From Sternotherus odoratus (Eukaryota; Chordata; Testudines; Kinosternidae), in assembly GCA_032164245.1 (NCBI GenBank), contig JAVMKO010000001.1:62540892-62604891 (forward strand): DNA of 64,000 nt, in the 5' to 3' direction. How positions within the stretch are numbered: position 1 is the stretch's first letter; the number at the start of each line of letters is the position of its first letter. Positions 49,101 through 58,100 of this stretch are shown here, one piece after another. The translations under genes and the position numbers were made by a program. The notes under the pieces are model-generated. The model ran no database searches. It worked only from the letters and a program-made list of their open reading frames with translations, and was not told the origin of the DNA.

Positions 49101-52100
49101 CAGCTTTACATTAACTAACTTCTTAGTGTGTTAAGCCAGAAATGATTATTGTAAACATAATGCAAGGAAAATGAAAATTAAATCAATGATGTGATTTGCA
49201 TTCCACTTCCCAAACATATTTATGTTTAAAATTAAATTTGAATTGAACGTACAACTTTGAAATAAAAGTACTAATTACAAACTATGAGAATGACTTATTA
49301 ATTCTTCCAGAGTACAAACCACAAATAGTAATTGTTAATTTCAAAAGCTTCATATTCCTAATATAAATTGAAAAATTCAAGATAATACACTACAGACATA
49401 CTGTGGGCTGTTTTGCACACACCCATCAGGGTATTCAGTGTGCGTTTTTGTGTAGGCTCTTGAAAATCCTTATGGTTCAATGGAAAATTGTGCCTGGAAG
49501 ACATGCACAATTAAGACCCTCTAAAGTTAAAATTATGCCTGAGTGCATGACTTGCAGAAGTGGTATGTGACTGCACACTTTAGGTGTACGTGTCTGAAAA
49601 ATGTGACACCCATTCTGAATTAGGTCAGGGAGTGTACACAATGCCTGTCAGCTCTCCAATGGGATGGTAGAAGGTGGGAGGCAGCCCAGATTTCAGTCTC
49701 CAGCCAGTAGACATTCATCGACTGCCCAGCCTCATAATGCCACATAAGCCCATGTTGTATCCTCCTTGTTGAAAGAGCAGCCTCTTCTAATGGAGAGGTG
49801 GTTTTGGATGAGTTCTCCTCCCTCAATTCCTGAGAGGTGGAGGAATTCAAGTACAAGTGGAAGGATCTCAGCATCAGGAATTCACTGTATTACCCACACT
49901 CAGAAAAGAGTTCCAGCAACTGCAGCTTTGTAAGTGTGGGAATAGGGATTGGGATGTAAACAATTTTAGAGTGCACTGCTGAATTCCCACGGCACAGCTG
50001 TAAAGCAGCTTATGGAGCTCAGACAACACCCAGGCACAGGTTATGAGGATGGATTCACAGAAGAAAACGAGGCAGTGAGTGACAAGAAAATAAGACTGTT
50101 GTGCCCCCATGATGATGAGAGGTTGCAGGTAAGCAGCTACACTTGGGGCAGTAACCATTGTGCCAGGTGCTGAGATTTGTCCAGCAGTTCTCACCATTTA
50201 AGCAGATATGTGGTCTTCACTCTAATAAAAACCCATGAGTATCACAACAAAGTGCTTCATACAGCTTGACACAGAGGGTATGCTGCGATGAAACACTGTT
50301 GCTCTGTTCTACACTGCTTGTGTAGCAGTTTCCCCACCTCTGAAATAGGAGTTATACTTACCAGTTTCGTAGTGGTGTTGCTAGACCAAATGATGGTTTA
50401 ATGCAGGGGTGGGCAAACTAAGGCCCGCAGGACCATCCCGTGCGTCCCCCACCGGGGAAGCTGCCCAAGCCCCTCCCCTGGAGCTGTGCCATAGCGCAGC
50501 GGTTGGGTCTGCATGCACCCCGCTCCCCCGGAGCCACGCTGCATGGGCAGCACTCGGGGGGCCAGGAGCTGCACCGAGCAGCCATGGTAAGGGGGCGGAG
50601 GAGGGTTGGGGGGCTTCTGGGGTGATGGTTGGGGGGGGGCTGTGGAGGGGGCAGTGAAGGAGCAGGGTGGGTTGGATGGGTGTGGTGTTCTGGGGTGGGA
50701 GAGTGGATAGGGGTCGGGGCAGTCAGGGGAAGGGGGAACTGCGTAGGGGATGGGGTCCTGGGGGGGTGGTTAGGGACGAGGGGTCTCTGGAAAGGGAAGT
50801 CAGGGGACAAGGTTGGGGGGGTTGGATGGGTTGGAGATTCTGAGGGGGCATTCAGGGGGCAGGAAGTGGGAGACGGCCAGATTGCGAGCAGGGCCTTCCC
50901 TACCCAGCTCTCCATATAATTTTGCACACCCAATGTGGCCCTTGGGCCAAAAAGTTTGCCCACCCCTGGTTTAATGTCTATAAAGGACTCTGAGATCCTC
51001 ATGAGAAAGGAGCCATATAAAACATGTGTGTGACACCACATAACTCAAGTTTCAATAGAACTAAGTGAGAAACCATTATAACAAGTAACAAGCTTGATTC
51101 CATTCCATTAATATACATTTCTCCTCATATATCAAATAAACACAGCATAAATAAAAAAAATAAAGTAAAGGGTATAAGAAAGTAAAAAAAAGAGTTTAAA
51201 ACTGTCTGTTACAGCTTTCCCCCTATTCCATTTTGTTTCTTACAGCTGTCCCCTTACTCCATTTTGTTTTTGTTCTCCTGTGGCCGCCCCTCCCTGGCTG
51301 TTAAGTTGTTTACCAGGGCCACTGCCCTTCTCAAAGGGAGGGCCCCTTAAGTTGTTTACCAAGAGCCATTGCCCTTCTCAAAGGGATGGCCACTTGTGCT
51401 GCGTGCTAAGTGGGACAACTGCCCTGTTCAAAGGGTTGGTCCTGTTATCACCTTGTTAAACCTGGGCTCGGTGTAGGGTAGGCAATGTCCAAAGCTGTAA
51501 GACCTAATGTGTTTTTGAGATCCTGGGCATGAGTCATAGGCCTCATGTGCTTTTGAGTCATGAGGTGGAACTCACGCCTATGGTCCAGGACTCTGCCCAG
51601 GCATGTCTCTATGCTCACCTGCAGTTTTTCCCTGTAACTCCTCCCCTGTGACAGAGGGAGCCTATCAGGATTACTGGCGGGGAAACTGCCTGAGTTTGCC
51701 TTTAAGAACAGGCATTTTTTAAACAAACATCAGAAAGGTTCCTGCATTGCTACCTGGTCTGATCAGCCAGGGGTTCTGGGGGGTCCTTTCTCCGCTCTCG
51801 TTTTATTTTTGAGCGTACCCCCGTTTTAACACCCCCCCCCCCACGAAGAACGAATTGCTGCCTGAGAGACCTCCTGATTATCAAGACCGTGCCGAGCCCT
51901 CCTTGCTTCTTCTGATGCTGTTGCTGCTTCTGCCTTTGCTGCTTCCTTGGAGACTGGTGAGAATCCCTCTGTGAAACTTTCTATACTTAATTACTTTAGC
52001 TGCTGACTCTGTTTCCCCAACACACAGACTCAAACTAAACCTCTCTTAAACTCCTTGGTCTGTGTCTTAAAACCTCTCTTAGACTTAAACTAAACCTTGG

Positions 52101-55100
52101 TCTGTGTCTTAAAACCTCTCTTAAACTCTTTGGTCTGTATCTGTAATCTGTTTCTTGCTTTGCAGCACCTTTGCTGCTAGAAATAAGCCTGTGCCTTCCT
52201 GGACTGTACCTGGGCACACACCACCCTGCCCTCTGAAACTACCCCTAGTATAAGGTGCACCCATTAGGTTAGATTTTGTCTTTTAGTCTAGATAAGTTGT
52301 AATTTCATTTTGCATAGCTGTAGTTAAGTTAGGTTTAGGAAATTGCTTGCATTGTACCCTGTAAGTTAGCCTTAAAGAATTGTTGCATTGTGTTTTGTTA
52401 CTTGCTAATTTGTGTAGTTTTGGTTAAGTTAAATCATAGATAAGATTTTGCTGTGTTTTGTATAATTGTCTCTCTGCTGTTTAAACTTGCAGCCTGTCTG
52501 TTCTGTGTCTCCCTGAGTTTAAATCTCCCTCCACCACGTGCTCCTCTTCCCCCATCCCCCAACCTTACTTATCTACCACTTTCTTCCTCTCTCTCTCTCC
52601 CTCTCTCCCTCTCTGCTGTTTCAACTTACAGCCTATCTTCTCTCTCTCTCTTTCTAGCATAAAACCCCATTGGTTACCCCTTTTCTCTCTAACACACCTC
52701 ACATTTTACATTTACATTTTTACCTAAAATTGTTGGTTATTTAACACATTTTACCCATACTGTTAGTTGGTTATATGCTGCTGTGACACACTGTTTACAT
52801 AGAAATTGTTAGCTACCTGTTACATTTATACTTCCATGCTAATTGGTTACCAACTGTATTGTACCCCACTATTGAAACCCCCTATCCCATTTACTAAAAG
52901 AAACCCCTCCCCAATTGTCTACTTCAACAAACCCCATACCCCTCACTATTAAATTTTCCCTATTTTTGCATTTTCTTAATAAAGTTTATTTTGCACCCCA
53001 CCTGTGTGGTAATTGCTCCCCAAGATCCCATATACCTGCTGGCAGGGACAAAAACAAGAATTGAACAATCTCTCTCAGAAAATTGAGGCTGTATAGTAGC
53101 TTATGCAGGCAAGCATTACAGCATTCAAGGAAAAATAACTTGATTCAGAATACAGTTTTCTCAATTTAGTTTTGTAACATGTTCTGGCTGACAAATCCTA
53201 AACTTTAATATATTAAGCTTGCTAGCCATGAAATGAAGGCAGGAGAAACAGAGGTGTGAGTTTTATTTTAAAGGCCATCACTGGACAGAAAGGAAAATTA
53301 TTCTATTATTCTATAACTATAGCAACAGCTTTCCCAAATGATTTATCTTCAGCTATCAGAAACAGACAAGATTTGTATTCAAAAACCTCACATCTCATTA
53401 TTAGTTAGTTCCTGATCCTTCAACAAACTTTGGCAAACAGACCATTGTGCCTGTGAGATACCCTGCTGAACTTTGCCTGCACAATAAGTTGAAGGATTGG
53501 AGTCTTACTCTATGCAATAAGCAAAACTGTGTTAAATCTCACCTAAGGGAAAAATAACAGTTAGATATAATTATTGGAGTATGACTCTAAGGGCGGGTCT
53601 TCATGGGGGGGGGGGAAGAGGGATCGACTGAAGATAAGCAACTTCAGCTACGTTATTAACATAGCTGAACTCGGTCTATCTTCAGCCGACTTACCTGCCG
53701 TCCTCATGGCGGCGGCAGTCGGCGGTGCACTCCCCCATCGACTCCAGCTTGCGCCTTGCGTCAAGCTGGAGTCACAGGAGTCAACGGGGGCACCGTGGGT
53801 GGTCAATTTCTCGTGTCTTAACAAGACGCGAGAAATTGATTGCTAAAAGAGCGATAGCTACCCGCCCAATCTGGTGAAGACCTACCTTAAATTTGTTAAT
53901 CAATTCTAGTGTTAAACTTAGTAACTGGAATTCTATTTTTAGGATTTTCTGGAAATTCTTAAAGTATTTGAGTATAATTTTAGATGTATAACATAGTTTA
54001 AAACAGACGACTTGATTCTGATCTTAGAAATACGATAATACATACTCACCCTATGTAAGGAGCCAGCTATACCATGAAAAACACACAATCAAAAAGGGAC
54101 AATAGTAATAATTGAACAGCTACTTTAAAATCAATGTTTTTACTGTCTGTTGAAAACTCATCCTTGTTATAAAGTCTTGAAAAATCTTTACATGTTGTCT
54201 TGAAATTCAATTACTTTATGATTTTTTCAAGTTACCTTGACAATGTAGGTTCAATTAAAGAGCCAGCCCTTATCTTCAACTGGTCAAGTTCAGATCTCAG
54301 TTTGTCAATTTCTTCGGACAATCTTTCCTGAAAAGAGGAGAAATGTTTTTCAGAAGAGATGAACTGAATATAAAACTGCAAAAAAAAAAAAATTAGTTAC
54401 TGACTTCTAAAATAGGAAATAAATTCAGGCATAGTCTCCTTTTGATGAACTTATGCAAATGCCATTACTGTTAATATGCATGTGCATTGAGCTGTTTAGT
54501 ATTCCTCATTTCCTCATAAGTTGGAAGGGACTTTGTGAAGGGCTCATGCTGAAAATTACATTTTTTTAATGCAACTTGTGTTAGAAAAGAATCAGAAGCT
54601 AAAAACAGTAGTTTAGGACTGAAAAGGCAAAGTAAACACCATTTACTGTGGGTGATGACACGAAAGAAGTACTAATAGCAAAATCAGGCTGATAAGAAAA
54701 AATGCTGAGAAATGCACTTCCCCCCCAAAAATATGGAATGGTTGCAGATACTGCTGCCATTGCTAGAAATGACTATTACCAACCACGTAAGTGACATATA
54801 ACTTGCAAACCAGATTCAGGAACGTACTCAAGGACCATGATTCAGGAACGTACTCAAGCCCGTGCTTAAGTCCATCTCTCTCAGCCCTTAAGTACTTCAC
54901 TTTACGCATGTTGTTAAGTCTGACTGATTTATGGCTCCAGTACATGCCTAGCTTGGGAGTAATCCCCTTCTTTAAAAAGATAGGCAGATGTTACAACAGA
55001 TGCAGATGTTACAACAGTTGCTAAATATAAGAGGTAAATATAAGAGGTAGGTTTCTATAGTCTATACCCTTGGGGAATTTTTTATACAGAACAATTCAGC

Positions 55101-58100
55101 TTTCTTTTGTCATAATAATGGATTTCTAAAAATAATCAAAGCAAAGCAAGGAATTGGAAAATTAATAAAATTTTTAATATAAAAAATCCAAAAACAAAGC
55201 ATGGAAATATAATTAACACTGCCATTTTCAGTGTTTCAAAATGTTAGGCTCCTGGATGGCGAAGGAGAAGGAAAAGGACTTCTGCTACAAGACATCCAAT
55301 AACTCTTTTAATAGTATTTTTAAATTGAAGAGAAATACAGAGAAGTGATTTGGTGATACAGATCACTTGCTAATTAATTCTTAATAACTGCATTTAATTA
55401 ATGCCATGTCTATTAGACTAAATTTTCTTGACCACTGTAAATGTATTAGCATTTCTTTTGCCAAAATTAAATAAATCATTTGAGGAATCTTATTTTGTAG
55501 TTTAGGAAGTAAGAAATCAAAATGTGATCATTTGTGAAGGGAACACTTCTATGGTAAATGCTCTGAGCTTTAGCTGTGAGGCTAACCCACTCAAGAAAGA
55601 ATCTCTCTCTTTTCCCCTCTTTTCTTCCCTACTCCTCCCACATCCCTTCAGAATAAATACATAAATAAATACATATATTTTTCAAAACTTCAAGCAGAAT
55701 CTATAACTGATTTTTCATATATAGATATCAATAGGTAATAGGAATATTCAGGCCAGAACCCAAACTGAAAAAGAATTAGCCACATTCATCTCTAACATGA
55801 CGTTATTAAGCCAATGAAGTTAAATACAGGATAACGTTGGCCCAGTTACAACTTGCCTACACTGGCAAAAAATGGAGTCCATAAAATACCCCATCAGTTC
55901 AGCAGCACCAGTGGTACCAACACTACGAGTTTTCATGTGCCCCTGACAGGACCTCTGACATTTTACTGTCATTTAACCCAGACTAAATTAGGGTGCAATT
56001 TACATTTGGGGTAACAGGAAGGAGACGTTTGATTTATTTTAAAATCCAATTAGTGATTCCTATACAGCTGCCACATTCCTAGCTCAAAATTAAGTGACAA
56101 CAGCTATTTTAAATATTTCTGTAATAGTGTATTACCTATAAAGGTAATATCATTATTATTTACATTATGCTAACAGCCCCATTTTGCAAGAAGCTGTACA
56201 CATACATAACAGACAGTTCTTGCTCTAAAGAGCTCATAGTGTGAACAGATGGGACAAATAGTGGCTGAAAGGAAGGTTTATTATCCCATTTTACACATGG
56301 GGAACTGAGGCACAGAGACATTAAGTTTTGCCCAAGGTCACACAGCAAATTTGTAGCAGTCGGGAATTGAATCACAATCTCTTGAGCTCTAGTTCAGTGC
56401 CTTAACCGCACCACCCCCCTGCCTCTCTACAAAATTACTTTATGGAGGAGTAAAATAACAATAAATTTAAACAGATACTTTCTCTTGCTGTTTTCCTCCC
56501 TTCATGTTTGTTTTGGGTGTCATATGATAATAGTTACTTTCCCCTTAGGAACAAGTGCAGCTGTATATTTTTCCCATTCTACAGTATGTATTTTAATTTA
56601 ATTGGACATGCTGCAAAAATGCTTTATGTATAAATCTGAAAGTGGATGTATTTTTGGGTTCTACTGCCTATAAGGAAAATATATCTTTAAAATAAAACCA
56701 AAAACTTTTATCTGGAATAAACATTTATAATTAATTTGACTGATTCACTAAACCAATGTTTTGTGGTTAAATTGCCCTGAATTAAAAAAGGCATCTTTCA
56801 GCTATGGTTAGTATAATTTCACTGCATCTGTTAGAGTAAATGTATCAAATCAAATAACTAAAGACGTATAACCATTTACATGAAAATCTCTGTTAAACCG
56901 GTCAATTCACTTCAAAGGGGCCAGGATTTCAACCATAAACTATATTTTTAGGAACATTTTTATATAGCATCAATTTCTAGCTTAAGCAACTGGATGGATA
57001 AAGAACCATCTACTCCAGGATCCTCAGGAGTATTTTACTGATATTTGATCCATTTCCAGGTGCCAGTTTGAGAAGTTAAACCTATTTTCTCATATTCAAC
57101 TAATATAAAATGATTTTTCTAAAATAAGATTACAAAGAAAATAGGAGAGTTATTACCTTGTCATGTAAAGATTCTTCCAGGTTCTTCCTGAAACTTTCAG
57201 ATTCCTGAATTAAAACATTCTAGGACAGAAAAAGACATTTGAAACATAAATAAAACAGGAGGAAATATCCAGTATCAGAAGCTGTCATGTGATCAAGTTA
57301 ACTAAATTAAGTGAACTGATCCCACTTTGTTCTCCACAGAATTTTCAATATGAATCTGGAATGTGTACAGGTTAGATCAAGAACCCCTATAAACAATCCA
57401 AATATTTTCTTTCAAGGACAGAAGCCACTTTTCTAATATCTTAATCTGAGATTTTACACATTCTTCTCACCACAGGTTCTCTCTGGGATAGGCATATTCT
57501 CTACTTTCTACAGCATTCTGCCTCAGGAGCAGCAAAATATCTTGGGCTATACATGTTGCTTTGGAGAAGTTTGCCTGGAGGTGTATTTGAATGAGGATTT
57601 CAGAGGAATAGATCATTTTCTTCAACTACTTAAGGAGGCTTTAGTGATTTTTCTACCACTCAAAGGAATCTGATGTTTAGAGTGAAATTCATCATGGTGT
57701 CGAGGGTCAGAGCAACATTGCACAATATAAGCCCCATTGACACGATATGGGGTGGAAGGGATGGGTACCCAGAAACCAGCATATCAGTGATGCAGGTAAA
57801 AAGAATTCCTGAGCCAGTGGCTTGGTGTGGGTGAAATACATTTCAGTCTTTGTGTACATATGAAGAAGAGTGGAATTGGGATGGCTAAAGTGGACATATG
57901 CAAATTCAGAGGGCCAAACATGGATTTGCTCCCCAGTAATCCCAGAAAACATCTCAAGGATGCACTCAGAGCCAAGCAATAGATAAGACAGGAGCAAATG
58001 GAAAATGTTTCTGAATTTTGTGTCATAAATCCTCAATCTGAGTCTATAATATTAATCATCTCCCAGCCTTCCTTTCTCAAGAAAATGTTAAACACACCTG

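Larger units (their letters stand above)
44666..54235 (-). other. PPFIA2: PPFIA2 intron, 9.6 kb
   Basis: Holds a 23-base tandem duplication, a truncated hAT element, a LINE reverse transcriptase fragment with nested hAT, an intact hAT element, a 1.85-kb solo LTR and a Harbinger-like MITE. The stretches 45230-46540, 48540-50395 and 53060-53585 show nothing beyond AT-rich or fortuitously open sequence. Confidence 0.75.
54328..57156 (-). other. PPFIA2: PPFIA2 intron
   Basis: AT-rich. Contains a cluster of short tandem duplications at 54805-55050 and a MIR at 56185-56425. Nothing else is seen. Confidence 0.72.

Noticed and set aside
50418..51041. 207-codon Pro/Thr-rich minus-strand frame
   Set aside because: It lies across a hAT element with perfect 8-base duplications; the composition is that of the G-rich core.
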